In this document: piece after piece, positions 1-12,258 of the stretch
Layout: each line of letters begins with the position of its first letter
How positions within the stretch are numbered: the first letter of the stretch is position 1
The notes under the pieces: model-generated
Seen by the model: only the letters and a program-made list of their open reading frames with translations
Told to the model about the DNA's origin: nothing
The model's database searches: none
Program-made: the position numbers and the translations under genes
From: Acanthacorydalis orientalis
Lineage: Eukaryota; Arthropoda; Insecta; Megaloptera; Corydalidae
NCBI GenBank assembly: GCA_034766995.1
Contig: CM068313.1
Span: 37,639,996 to 37,703,995, forward strand
Direction of reading: 5' to 3'
DNA: 64,000 nucleotides

Positions 1-740
1 AGTCTATTAAAATATGAAATCATAGATCATATAAAAATGATATGGTATGTGTAAAAAATATTATTAGAAAATAATGAAGAATTTCAAACTCAAAGAATGA
101 ACATTTCCGAGAAGACAATATTTTATTTTTATGAATATTACTCAATAAAAGTGTTTACATACATTTAAATATATTCATAAATGAATGACGTATTTCGCAT
201 ATGTTGAAATTATCATTTTGTAATTTATATATTCACATTATTAAGGGATAAAATGTTATATATTTCATTGAAAACAGACCATTTAAACTTTTGTTTGATT
301 ACTTAAACGATATTTACTAGAGATTCTCATTTTTCTGAAACTTATTTTATGTTCTATCTTTGACTCTTATGGTAGACAAACAATATGGTATATGCTTAAA
401 CAGATTACACAAGTGCTGACATATACTTTTTTATGAGTTTTCTAGCTGAAAAACCCCTATAAAATTTATTTACTTAAAATATGTTATGTTCCAGTATTTC
501 ACTTTTTTTTCTGATTCATAAATAACATTTTCTGAGTTATTTTTTAATTTTATGAACTAAATATTTTTTTTATTTTTATTTATAGTTAAAACATTGCAAT
601 TCAAAATAGTATTTTCAACCAATATTTTATCTGTTTGTTTAAATTTATTTTTTACAAACATTAAAATATCTTGTATTAAAAATTTAATTAAATTTTCATA
701 AAATATCTATAAAATTCGTTTCAAAAAAATATATCCGGTT

Positions 741-835
741 TATAATTGAGTTAAATAAATATCTTAGTCAAAATTATGTGAGTTATATTTGTAATTCATT
801 TAATGTAGAATATATACTGTTTAATAAAAAACTTA
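741..835. repeat. Diverged direct repeat, copy 1
   Basis: About 95 bp that reappears in the same orientation near 2325-2420. Both share an AAATAAATATC.. start, GTCAAAATTAT, GAGTTATATTT and GTAGAATATATAC, with scattered substitutions. This is seen directly; the family is not recognised. Confidence 0.6.
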
Positions 836-1029
836 TAAATTTTACAATAGATGTAATAATATATATACAGTAGTGGAAAATTATACCTACGTTTATTTAG
901 AATTCATATTATCTTCGTTTAAGAAGTGATAAGATTATGAGAAGAATGTAAATCTATTCGGTACTTAATATTCGCGATGAAATGCTTACAATTTCTGTGG
1001 TTTATGTGTGCAATTATGGAATAGACATA

Positions 1030-1051
1030 ATATATATATATATATATATAT
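1030..1051. repeat. Short (TA)n microsatellite
   Basis: Uninterrupted TA run of about 11 units. Confidence 0.9.
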
Positions 1052-1710
1052 TAAATACATATACAATTCAATATGTTATATTTTAGTTTAGTTATAATTA
1101 CTTAAATTTTAAATCACATTATTTTTTTAATGTTTATCACATTCTTCATAATTAAAAAAATATATCAATATAAAAAATGTAAAAAGATTACAAATATGTT
1201 ATATTTATCTCAATAAAAAAAGTAAGTACATTTCTGTACACTACAATTGAGTATAATCTAATTTAAATAACTTTATAAGAAGCATATTAAAAAGATCAAT
1301 CAATAAATGATTGATAAAAAATTGTATAAATACATTTTATTCTACCTTTCGTTTAGATAAATTTAATAGTGTTACAAGTAAATTTTTAAGCCTATAAACT
1401 TAATAAAACTTGTATAATATGACTATTTACAAATTTTCCCTTATTGTTTCTTTCTGTTACGGTAGTAAATAATTCTTGATCAAAGTGTCTTGCAAATGTC
1501 TTAAAAAGTAACTACAACTTTCAAAATTTAAAAGATTTGTAATTGTCATCAGTTATTTTGTACTCTGGTAATAAAAAAATAATTAATTTCCCTTGAATTA
1601 AATGACGTTTTTAATAACATAAAAGAAATTAATTTTTTATCTACTTTCTAAAAAGATTATAGCTCCGATCGAAAAAAGAGGAAGAATGTATTTTTACTCT
1701 AATAATTATA

Positions 1711-1960
1711 TTAGGTTGGTGCGTCTGAAATGTCGGTTTTTGTCAATGTTGGAAATTTTCCGAATCATTTCCGCTTTTTGTGTTTGAATTACGTGCCATC
1801 ATGTGCTGTACGAAAGATAACTATTGAAGCTATCAATCATCGTAATTCTGCACTGTTGTAATTTTCTACTCTTTCTAGATAAATTTGTGTAGTGTTGATG
1901 GATCATAGCTGATACTAGCGATTTTTTCACATCCGTTGAAGTTAAGATAAGAATGGTAAA
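1711..1960. mobile_element. Solo mariner terminus (remnant)
   Basis: The segment begins TTAGGTTGGTGCGTCTGAAA directly after a TA dinucleotide, followed by TGTCGG and a T run. This matches the usual mariner end (TTAGGTTGG..., TA target). The next 200 bp has more even composition than its flanks, as in the untranslated leader of a mariner. I found no matching inverted end downstream and no readable transposase, so it is probably a truncated insertion. The right boundary is a guess from the composition change. Confidence 0.55.
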
Positions 1961-2324
1961 TCCGTGATTCAGTGGTCAAATCTGATTTATAAAATTAAGT
2001 CCGTCTATAAAATATATTGAAAGCTATCATAAATGGAAATACTTTTATCTCAAAAAACACATTTTTAAAAAAGAATATTTTATTAAAAAGCTTGAATATT
2101 GGGAAATATAAAACATAAATTTGTGATTTTGACTGAAAAAGATTTCTCATTTCTTATTTAGACAATTATATTGCTGCATCATTTTATATTATCAACGATT
2201 TATTTGATGAAAACTATGTTAGTTTAAGGTTGTTTTCAAAAGTTTCGTTTTAAAGATTTGTTTCTTAAATGCTAATCAGTGGTCCAGTGGTGGGAAAATG
2301 TAAAAATGAGATTGAACACAAAAA

Positions 2325-2420
2325 TATATTGAGCAAAATAAATATCCCAGTCAAAATTATAATGAGTTATATTTCTAATTTATTTGATGTAGAATATATA
2401 CAGTTTAATAAAAAGATTAC
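2325..2420. repeat. Diverged direct repeat, copy 2
   Basis: Partner of the segment at 741-835, same orientation, about 1.6 kb apart. A 68-codon frame overlapping it (2269-2475) has AT-driven composition and no recognisable domain, so I do not call it a gene. Confidence 0.6.
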
Positions 2421-2928
2421 AGCTTTTTTTAAAACGTTTATTGGCGTTAAACTTTTTTTTAAAGTTTATTGGTGAGTAATAATCGACAAATCATACAGAA
2501 ATAATCGATGGAGAATGATTTTTATCACAATTTCTAAAGTACAAAATACTCCATAAAGTTGTTCTAATCAAAAAATTTTATTTTTACACGATCTAGTCAA
2601 TTGTACAAAAACAAGTAAGCCAATTGTAAAATATCAACAAAGAAATGATTGAAAAACTGTCAATGTACGAACGATGTAGGATTGATTTTTAAAGGTGTGT
2701 TCTTGATGAAATTTGTTGTTTTTTATATAAAAATAAATATGAATCATGTGGAATCTTCTAAACTTCGACAAAAAATGTTTTTAAAGGCTTATTACAAAAA
2801 TAAAAATCTATAAATAATACAGAAACAACCAAAGATCAACGTTTTTATCACATTCCTTTACTTAACTGCAGTTGTTAAAGTAAAAAATCTAAATAAGTGT
2901 TTACTTCACGATTTATTCGATCAATGTA

Positions 2929-3330
2929 TTAGGTGTACAAACTAATTTAGTCCTTATTTTATAAAAAAAATGTTTACAGAAAAATTGAATACATTTCAAT
3001 CCTCAAAATACCTTCCATTATTTTTTATAAGTTTGCTCTATCTCTCCGGCAACTGACGAATCTCTTGTCAAAAAAATAACTGCTTTGAACCAATGAAGTC
3101 AATACATTTTTGGATTTCTTCCCTTGTTTTATAATTTTTTGCATGTTTTCTTCATCACAACACTTTCCCCAAGGATTGAAAAAATCATTCTTGCGGGTTC
3201 AGCTGCATTTTTTTCAACTGAAATGCGAAAAGTATGGAATGCCTAATGTACTGTTTCTTTGACACCATCGTGTTCACTATTATTTTGTAAGGTTATGCCA
3301 ATTGCTTGGCCAACATTTGTTAGTTACCTA
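2929..3330 (-). mobile_element. Internally deleted mariner element
   Basis: The left end is TTAGGTGTACAAACTAA after a TA, a mariner-type terminus. Inside, on the minus strand, lies a transposase relic that keeps only the N-terminal helix-turn-helix start and the C-terminal tail. The total length is far below the roughly 1.3 kb of a full mariner, so most of the DNA-binding and all of the catalytic region is deleted. The right-hand inverted end was not found, so the upper boundary is approximate. Confidence 0.6.
2996..3268 (-). pseudogene. Mariner transposase, N- and C-terminal remnants fused by internal deletion
   Basis: A minus-strand ATG at 3268 opens MVSKKQYIRH, then an FQLKK motif, a RMIFSILGESVV stretch and KTCKK. 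This is the usual N-terminal layout of a mariner (HFLLFxFQLKKNAxEA.., then TCxxWF). After about 45 codons the frame passes, with stops, into sequence resembling a mariner C-terminus: phenylalanine-rich, then a frameshifted LPER, then NNGRYFED before a stop at 2996-2998. Nothing between these parts remains, so all three catalytic acidic residues are gone. At least one frameshift and two stops lie inside. By family knowledge it was a transposase. As it stands it can only be a relic or a non-autonomous element. The match was made by eye from short motifs. Confidence 0.6.
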
Positions 3331-4846
3331 TTTGTTAAGGTTGGCACTTCAAAATTGTCAAACGACGAGAAAATATTTCAATTTAAAACAGAATTATGAT
3401 TGATTCAATGTAAAAGCACCGAATTAATTTTTATATCAAATAAATCGATAATACGTGATATTTTTTCTACTTAATCGAAGTAATAAAATATATTTTTTTG
3501 AATCGAATCGTAAGCTTAGAGTGAAATGGGTACTATATGATAACATAAGACTGGGGTGTAAAATGAACTGATGGTTTAAGATGGATACTATATGATAATC
3601 TAAATAATGACTCAGCTAAGATAGAATTTGAAGTCACGCTTTGAAGTCGCTAACACACCTTATAAAGTTAAAGCGTAGTGTCAAATTGTAACTTGTATAA
3701 TACTTTCTTTATGTTTTCGTATTACAATTATTATCAAGTACAATGTAAAAATTATTGAACTTGCAGTCGATATAGATTAACATATATGAATTTATATTCT
3801 TTTCTATAATAGTGTTTGACTTCATAATGCAGAAGTGATTATCATGAAGTTGTTATCAACCATATTTCAAACTAATTTTAATTTTCTAATACCTTAAATA
3901 CATGCCGAATTCATTCAAATGACAGTTAAAACTATCAATTTATTCAAAAATTCACATTATTCTTCGGACATGTAAATGGAAGTTATGACAGCCTGTTTTT
4001 TAAAATGTTGAAATCTAAATTTCCATTTCCTTCTCACTCATACTGAAGTTGACGTTAAATCCAAAAAAATCACTAATAACAGTAATTTTGGTATATTTCT
4101 GGGAAGAATTAAAGGCACCTAAGTTTTCAATGAAATTACTAATTCCTTTTTAAAGGATAAAGAGTTTTCAATAAAGAATTCGTCAAAAAGTCCACCAATG
4201 ATGTAATTGTATTTATCATTTTTTACAAAAATATATTTTGTTTATTAAAAAATCGTTCGAATAAATTTACTCGTCAGTGAAATTTACTTTTATTAAATAA
4301 ATGATTGTTGAAAAATGATTTTTTGGTTCTAATACAATGAAACACAAATAGTATTTGTAGTTTGACTACAAATCCGGAAGTTAATTTATAGTAAACAAAT
4401 AATTCATATTTAGATATAAGGAATGTTTTCTTTTACATTTTTTATTTACTTTTGTGTCATAAGTGTTTAAATTCATGAATTTATATCCACTTTGTGTTAT
4501 ACGGCCTGTATATTCATTTGCAGGTAAACATACTAATGCATACAGTTTGTGAATGCGGTGCACTAAATTTCTTTAAAGGTATTAGTGCTTTGGAGCTAAA
4601 CGTTAATTTGTTTTTAATTGTTTTGATATTATTGACGCATGTTTTTTGTAGCGTGTTATGAAAGTTGTTTTCGTTTTTTAATAGCTTTTGTACATTTACC
4701 TCTATAGAATTCCTAAAAAAATTATCGCATTATTATCTATTCGTTTATAATTTATTTACTAAGTAATAAAAAAAACTGGTGAAAATTTTATAATTTATTT
4801 TACTGAAAAGTGAAAGAATAGTTTCTGATTTTAATATTTATTAAAA

Positions 4847-5215
4847 CTTGGGGACTCGCTTGCCCCTCCCCTAAAGAATAACATAAATTATCAAATTATA
4901 CACAAATAATCCGTGTAAAATGTGTCATAAAATTTTTCTTGGAAAGTTTTATAAAAATTAACGTAACAAAATACAATGTTAAAATGTGTAACAATTTTTT
5001 AGACTAAAGCTTCAGTGAATACAATATTTTAAATAAATATCTTATCAGTTTTACACTGAAATCGTATATCACGTGACTGATATTAACCAATCAAAGACCA
5101 CGTGACCAATATTAACCAAATCAGACAAAGATCACGTCACCGATATCAACCAATCAGAGAACAAATAAACGTCATGGGACAGGCATTACTGTTTCATTGT
5201 CATAATATAGAAAGA
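4847..5215. repeat. GC-headed dispersed repeat, copy A
   Basis: It begins with a GC-rich head (GGGGACTCGCTTGCCCCTCC), continues through CACAAATAATCCGTGTAAAATG and CTAAAGCTTCAGTGAATACA, and ends near TATAGAAAGAT. The same order of blocks recurs at 36356-36872, and the head and tail recur at 12631-13010. No reading frame or inverted ends are evident. It could be a SINE-like or other non-autonomous element. The family is not recognised. Confidence 0.65.
5070..5160. repeat. Three tandem E-box/CCAAT units
   Basis: Three consecutive units of 28-34 bp start at 5070, 5099 and 5133. Each opens with CACGTG or CACGTC and runs through GAT/AAT-ATxAACCAA to a CAGA/AAGA tail. CCAAT pentamers sit at 5087, 5106 and 5150. 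CACGTG and CCAAT are classic binding-site sequences, but regulatory use here is inference. The other full copy of this repeat, near 36.68 kb, has one clear unit. Confidence 0.6.
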
Positions 5216-5750
5216 TCCCTTTTCTTATACAAATGTTAAAAAAAAAATAAAATTTTGATATAAATGCTACGCAAGAATAAAATTTCTTAATATAAAAATA
5301 TAATTGAGTTCGAAACAATAAACATAATCACAAAGTAATGCTTGAAAAGGATGGTTGCATATTCTGAATATTTCTAGAGAAAGACAGTGTCGTATGCTGT
5401 ATATAAATGATACATTTTTAAGATATATTTGTCTGTATACTTTTTTCAAATAAATTTAATAAGAAGTCGATTCTATTGCTTTGAGGTAAGTGGTATAAAA
5501 AATATATTCATTTCCCTTTCTGCAAGTCCGGGTTCATTTATACCACTTGACCGATCATCCTGAAGAGGTTTTTTTTTCTATACGAATACATGTTTACAGA
5601 TACTCAGTTCGTATTTGCAGATTTTAATCTAATTAATATTAATTCTTTTTACATATACTTCGTACTTTTTATACCAATTCAATCTTAAATGTTAGCTTCG
5701 TAAGTGCTGTTAATAAAAATAATCTGTAAAATATTATTTTTGTGGAGTTG

Positions 5751-5755
5751 TATAT

Positions 5756-5820
<65 letters not shown>
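5751..5820. repeat. (TA)n/(TATG) microsatellite
   Basis: About 70 bp of TA with TG interruptions near the left end. It creates an artificial Tyr-Ile frame. Confidence 0.95.
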
Positions 5821-5822
<2 letters not shown>

Positions 5823-6529
5823 TAATGTATTATTTTTTTTAGATGTTATATATTGTTATCCGGAAAGTGTGTATCGTGTTCAGTAAATAAAACATTTTTT
5901 TCTCTTTATTAATAAATATTCTATTTAAATATTAGTGTATGTTAAAGATATGATACCATCTTAACGTTATTTTTCATTTGTTCTTTAAACAAACTATTTA
6001 ATCTCTTAAACTATTGTAAAACTTGAATATATTATACTGCAAAAATATTTCTATATGACATATATAGAAAGAAATATTTCTAATTTTTAAATATAAAGAT
6101 GTATTTCTATTTTTTTTATTGTGACAAAATATAATCAATTTGAATATAACATGTTATAAATGAAGATAGATTATATTCACTACTTAGATTATTTTTTATT
6201 AAATAAAACAATTGCAACATGTACTATTTAGATTTCTAGATAGCCTATTAGATTTATTCTAAGTTATGAAATTAAATATTCTTTTTTTTTGAATTTTATT
6301 TTATAATTTGTTTTTAATCTTCTCCTATTTGTTAGTTAGCAGTAGTAATATTAGACTTTTGTATATATTTGTAAGTGCAATAGTTATGTTAATATTAATA
6401 GTTAGTTGTTAACTATAATATTTATCAATAATCTTTTTTTAATGGTAGCGAAGTTTAAATTTTCTAGCGAGAAATTAGTTATTTTCCTAATGTTTTATTG
6501 AAATCCAGTAGTTATTGATAAAAAAAATA

Positions 6530-6840
6530 CATTGAGATAAATTATATTTTTTCCACTACAATTTAACATTAGCTTTTAGAGTAGGTACATAAATATGTTC
6601 ATTGCTTCGGAATGTTATTTGAATATTATTCAAAAATATTCATCTATCATAAGTTGTTAGTTAATTTTAAAAAAAAATATTTTTGAGTGCAACAAAGTGC
6701 GTGTTATATTTCTTCATATTATATTTTTTTTTTTTTTGAACAAAGTATTATTTTTATATTTTAAAGTGCGATTCTTCGTGACATAACAGGCACATAAAAT
6801 AACATAAAAGGTAAAAATAAAAAAGTAAAGTTTATGGACC
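6530..6840. repeat. 300-bp direct duplication, copy 1
   Basis: The segment from GATAAATTATATTTTTTC to AAGTAAAGTTTATGGA recurs at 7232-7501 in the same orientation with moderate divergence and small indels. The second copy lies between the arms of a foldback structure. Confidence 0.7.
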
Positions 6841-7149
6841 TGTGATTTTTATATTAATATAAATCTTGTAATTTGGTTCTTTAAGTTTACTGTTCAACGA
6901 AAGTGTACGTATCTGCGGGGATAGAGAATTGCGAATGTTTTAAAATTTGTTTATTATTCATGAACATTTTTTTAGAAAATTTTCAAAACATTTTAATGTA
7001 AGAAAAGACTAAACACGATTTATTTTAGATTTTCTGTCTTAGATGACATGTAAATAACTTACAGTTAAATTAATGGTACAGGAATAAAAGTAGGTTTAAT
7101 TATAAACTTATAATTATATATTTTTGTACCTGTGATCCCGTTATTGTGT

Positions 7150-7612
7150 TATTCTGATAGTCTTCGTTCTTCTAAATCATTCAAGTTTCTGTGATTTACT
7201 TCTGGTTTCGGCATGTGTACCATCTTCAGATTAAATTCAGATAAATTATATTTTTTCTACTACAATTTAACTTTAGCTTTTAGACTAGGTACATGAATAC
7301 GTTCGTTGATTCAGAATATTAATTGAATATTATTAAAAAAATATTCATTTATCATATTAAGTTGTTAGTTAATTTAAAAAAAAATATTATAGTTTTTTGT
7401 AGAAAGAAATATTTTTATAATTTAAAATACGATTCTTTGTGACATAGAGGTGTATAAAATAATATAAAATATAAAAATAAAGAAGTAAAGTTTATGGATC
7501 TTCAAATAGATTTTAGACTCGAAATTATATCGAGAGATAGCACACATACCGAAACTAGTAGTAAAGAATAAAATCTCAGACGTTCCAAAAGGACGAAGAA
7601 TATCAAAACAAT
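7150..7612. mobile_element. Foldback MITE with long inverted arms, member 1
   Basis: The left arm, about 7150-7224, includes TTTCGGCATGTGTACC. The right arm, about 7537-7612, includes CACACATACCGAAAC. They are imperfect inverted copies over roughly 75 bp, and the same arms occur around 14.7-14.95 kb. The interior is the second copy of the 300-bp duplication. There is no transposase frame. By structure this is a foldback type non-autonomous element; the transposase family is unknown. Confidence 0.55.
7232..7501. repeat. 300-bp direct duplication, copy 2
   Basis: Partner of 6530-6840. The shared order is CTACAATTTAAC, TTTTAGA(G/C)TAGGTACAT, AAGTTGTTAGTTAATTT and GTAAAGTTTATGGA. It forms the loop region of the foldback element. 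Confidence 0.7.
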
Positions 7613-8762
7613 ACAACTTACAATCAACTTGTATATTTGTCATTACCTTTTCTAGATGATTTGCTAGTTTGAAAATGCACTCCTTGTACTTTTCGCTTTG
7701 GTATCAGCAAAACATTTCTTATACTTACTGATAAATACGTTAGCATCTTTGTTTTTGCCGTTATCTGATATGATGGACTAAGAATAAGAAGCAAGAAGAA
7801 TTTTAATATGCGATGAAAGTGTAAGACTTCATGAATCATCATCTATGTTTCCAATATATTAAATTATTATGATCTTTCATTTTACTGAAACAAAATTATT
7901 TTTGAACAGAGTAAATCTGGTTAACGTCTAATGAATTTTAATTCAATATAGGCTCCTTATTCGAAAATATCTAAAATAATTTTTACTTTATTGGTAATAT
8001 TAGTTTCTAAATGTCTATAATAAAAAAGTATCTAAAATAATTATTATAAATATATAATCATACAAGAATGTAATTAAATCTAACAAATGTCTAATTAAAT
8101 CTTACATTAAAATTAGAAAATAAAAATAGAATAAGAGTTCATATGTATATGCTCTTCATTTACGATTGGATGATCTATGAAAATGAGAAAAACAGAGATA
8201 GGACGAGGTAATAATAGTTAAACGTTATTTATATTCATAACGAATACTCACGTGTGCTATAAAGTGGAACAGATGTAGTTAAATATTATTATGAGCAACG
8301 ATTGCTGCTAATCCTATATCAAAAAAAAATTTTTTTTCATATAATTATATTCTAAAAGTTTATATCTATGCATGAAAAATATTTAAAAATTTTAATATAA
8401 ATATTAAGGAACATGTTTATTGTTTTATAAATACCTTTAATGCCATAGATTTCATCTAGCGGTACAGACTTTAAATTTATACTTTGCTTAGTAAATTTCT
8501 TATACACATTTGAACTTCAAATGTCTCGATTACCAAATATGGCCGATGATTACGTATAGAAATTACAAACTTTTATTACATGTTATGTCTATATTTATAA
8601 ATCCGCTGGATATATTCATAAAAGGCACTCGATTGCAAATATGACGCAAATCGTAATGTTATAGTCATATTTGTAAAGTAAATGGACATGTGATCTATCT
8701 ATTCAATTCTTGGAACAGTTCTTTGACCAACAACAATTTTTATACAACTATTGCATTTTAAG

Positions 8763-8763
<1 letters not shown>

Positions 8764-8815
<52 letters not shown>
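8764..8815. repeat. (TA)26 microsatellite
   Basis: Uninterrupted TA run of about 52 bp. Confidence 0.95.
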
Positions 8816-8818
<3 letters not shown>

Positions 8819-9353
8819 ATTGCCTTGCTTAAAGATCGAAAAAATATATATTTCATATGTCGTTTGTATTTTCGTCTGTGTTCACTGTTAAAACATTATT
8901 TTGTTAAATAGTGTACTTTACTAATTGAGAAGTTATATAAGTTTAAAAAAATATCCGAAGATTTATTATTTAGAAAAAGATAAAGCGTTTTATTTACGAA
9001 CCTGTAATATTACTTCTCAGTATAATCAAGAAATTGAAACGACTTATGTTGTTCAGCATGGATAAAAATAAATCTTTTATAATCAAATAACGTAAACATA
9101 GTTTAAAATAAAAGTTATTCGTACATAAAAGAGTTATTTGTTGTTTATTTAATATGATCACATACACAACATTAAAAGCTAGTAAACATTAAATCGTTTT
9201 GAAGTCTTTTAATTTAGGAAATGAATTAAAATCATATTCATTTGAATTAAAGAAAAACTTTACAGAATGATTGAAAAAATGAAATACTTTAATAAAGGCA
9301 TACTTTTAGAAAGTTCAGAAGTCAGTCAGCTGTTAGTATTCTGTAGAATTATT

Positions 9354-9373
9354 TATATATATATAAATATATA

Positions 9374-9415
<42 letters not shown>

Positions 9416-9417
9416 TA
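9354..9417. repeat. Interrupted (TA)n microsatellite
   Basis: About 64 bp of TA with AAAT, TTTA and TACA interruptions. A 110-codon frame crossing it is not credible as a gene. Confidence 0.95.
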
Positions 9418-9560
9418 ATGTTTTCATTACTATACTATTAAACAACACACGATGTTTTTATAAAAATATACAAAAAAATACACATTTCATTTTCAGAGTG
9501 TGTCACAGAACATTTATTCTAAATTGTAAAATATGTTCTAATGAAATTTATAATCTAAAC

Positions 9561-9811
9561 CAGTGGTCTTCAAACTTTGACGACTCACGAAAGTTTTAAG
9601 ATTATAAATATTTTTTGCGGAACGCCTATAATCCCCAGAAAATTCAAGATGCGTACCCTACAAGTTTTGGAAATCATCCATCTCACATGACCAAATTTTT
9701 ATTATTTATATCTGATTGAGAGGGGTCGTAATGTGTACTCATAATATTGTATAATAATAAGAGATTGCCGGGAACCCCAGGGTACCGCAGAACACAGTTT
9801 GAAGGGCACTG
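9561..9811. mobile_element. hAT-type MITE with exact 8-bp target duplication
   Basis: The 251-bp element starts CAGTGGTCTTCAAACTTTG. Read from the other side it starts CAGTGCCCTTCAAACTGTG: 19-bp inverted ends with three differences. It is flanked on both sides by the same 8 bp, ATCTAAAC (9553-9560 and 9812-9819). Ends of CAGTGGT.CTCAAACTTTG type and 8-bp target duplications are the standard signature of hAT superfamily elements. There is no reading frame, so it would have needed a transposase from elsewhere. The exact duplication despite some end divergence suggests a single clean insertion with no later rearrangement. Confidence 0.9.
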
Positions 9812-10202
9812 ATCTAAACTTATTCACTATTTTCAATAAATTCAATAAAATCTCGTATTAAATTTACCCAGACGGTTGCAATATCGTTCTAATCAATCTT
9901 AATTATCTATTCTTTCACAATATATTGAAAATGGAATCATGATTATGCTCCTTTACGTAATTAACATACTCTTCTATTAATATTTTCATTGTTATTGTAT
10001 CTACATTTATAATATAAAATATAATAATTTACGAAAAATAGAAATAATTTTCGCATTTAAATAACAACTTAGTGAAACATTCATTCATCTAGAGTATTTT
10101 ACTCATCGTGATAGCCTAGAGATTCAACTATAATAACAAACTGTTTAAGAATAGCTTTAAGAGATTAAATAAATTCTTATGTATCTAATCTACAAAGACA
10201 CA

Positions 10203-10205
<3 letters not shown>

Positions 10206-10252
<47 letters not shown>

Positions 10253-10263
10253 TACATATATAT
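10206..10263. repeat. (TA)n(CA)n microsatellite
   Basis: TA run followed by a short CA run and TACATA. Confidence 0.95.
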
Positions 10264-10672
10264 TGCATATTCCAGGTTATAGAGAGAAGTTCATGCAGAT
10301 ATACTGTTATTACATTTTTATAACACTTTGATTAGTTCATTTTTAAGATATATTTCATCTGGATAGACAATAAGATTAATTAAATCATTTATTTATTTCT
10401 AAATAAAGCAAAAGTATAGAAAATAAATTTGAAAATTCATTATTGGTCGAAAATATTAGATAGTGTAACAAGAAAATGAATTAGATCATCTTTTTATTTC
10501 CTAATGATCTTTTTAATCTAAGTAATTTAATTGTGTTATGATGGTTTGCCTTTTTTTGAATTATTTGAATTACTGTTCTCCACTTCTATTTTTATTAATA
10601 ACATACAATATTATTAATTTAAGGCATGTCTTAACTTGATGCTTGCAGAGCTTGACTGTATGGTTTCTTCAA

Positions 10673-10678
<6 letters not shown>

Positions 10679-10743
<65 letters not shown>
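10679..10743. repeat. (TA)32 microsatellite
   Basis: Uninterrupted TA run of about 65 bp. Confidence 0.95.
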
Positions 10744-10747
<4 letters not shown>

Positions 10748-11376
10748 GACTATCACAAGTAATCAGTACTATTACCTACATTGATTAGAGTATTTTAGAT
10801 TTTATATTTATATTTCATATTATAAGATTAAAGTCCTTTTCTCATAGTAATTCAAAGACTTAGTCACCTAGATTTGTGCTTAAAAATGATTCTATTTCAT
10901 TTTTGTTATTGTTAATAGTATTTACAAGAATATTTTTATTATGTTTAATATATTTGCGATTTCAAGGTATGTTTATCCCTTTTCGAGCTGTAGAATCATT
11001 AATTACTTCTCAAAATTTATATACTGAAAATTACTCATTTTATTGTTTTCACACCACCGTATGAAATTGATTCGAATATATTAACAGAAGATTAAGTCAA
11101 ACAATAATACAAAATTTGTTAAAATAACAGATTATTTTTCTATTAGAGAATTTGAAATATTAAAAACAAATAGTATTTAATTCTTTTTGTTGTCCGAAAT
11201 TCATATAGGTGTTGTTTAATCGATATTTTTGGTATAAAGAAATGATATTTTTTTTACATATTATACCTAAGATTTGTTAATAATAAAATTAAACATTTAT
11301 AAAATGTTTTTTTTTATTTATCATTCATTTTCTTTCAAATAAATTCTTATCTGATACTTTTGTTACTCTTTTCAAG

Positions 11377-11380
<4 letters not shown>

Positions 11381-11429
<49 letters not shown>
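11381..11429. repeat. (TA)n microsatellite
   Basis: Uninterrupted TA run of about 49 bp. Confidence 0.95.
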
Positions 11430-11433
<4 letters not shown>

Positions 11434-11606
11434 TGACTATTAATATAAAGCTACTATTTTACATGAATAATATTGAATATAATCATTGATTTATTTGTTT
11501 GAATTTCATTCAGTGGATTAGTATTATTTGTATATTAATTACTTGTTAATGTATTTTAATAAAATATTAAAAAATCATTAGATATCACTATAAAATGTCA
11601 TTACAC

Positions 11607-11608
<2 letters not shown>

Positions 11609-11658
<50 letters not shown>

Positions 11659-11669
11659 CATATATAATA

Positions 11670-11704
<35 letters not shown>
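11609..11704. repeat. Compound (TA)n microsatellite
   Basis: Two TA runs separated by a short AAAATACA / TATAATATATATTATA interruption. Confidence 0.95.
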
Positions 11705-12258
11705 ACATTGTAAAAAATATTTGTGTAGTAAAATCCAAAATGAGTTTTGCTGAGAGCACGTTAAAAGGATGAAAAATGATTAGGCAAGAGATCTACTCAC
11801 CACCCTACAATTTAGATATTATGGTAGTTGAAAATATAAATTAAATTACGTTTCAAAATAAATGAGGATGTAATCAATATATATAACTACGTATATACAC
11901 ATATGTATATAAGTGCATGCGTGTAACAAATACATTTTAAGTGTTTTAAATGCTTTATTGCATACACGACATGATATAAAATAAATTTAAAATCATACTT
12001 ATGCCATTTGTAAAACTTTCATATAACGTATTTGAAAACATATAATCCATTTAAGTTATGCATTAAGCACAAAATATATTCAAAGTAAACGAATAAGAAA
12101 TCTTATATTGGTTCATTAATCTCCACTTTATCTAAAAATAGCCAGGCTTGAAATAAGAATTTGTTTACAGTCTGAAAATCTGCAATGCGATTGAACTAGT
12201 CACTAATAGGTTTTTTTTTATTAAACTTAATAGGTTTTTTCCAGATTTTAAGTAATGA

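Noticed and set aside
1711..3330. Single full-length mariner spanning both mariner ends
   Set aside because: The ends at 1711 and 2929 differ in sequence and face the same way, so they belong to two separate insertions.
5488..5548. Inverted repeat AAGTGGTATAAA / TTTATACCACTT
   Set aside because: Arms of 12 bp with a 39-bp spacer and no target duplication. Too little to call a mobile element or regulatory structure.
5704..5886. Tyr-Ile-rich open frames over TA repeats (also near 9267, 14671, 16186, 16744, 17214, 17349, 23795, 25497, 29164, 46401, 46893, 52867)
   Set aside because: They are (TA)n microsatellites, which read Tyr-Ile in every frame. No conserved domain and no coding signal outside the repeat.
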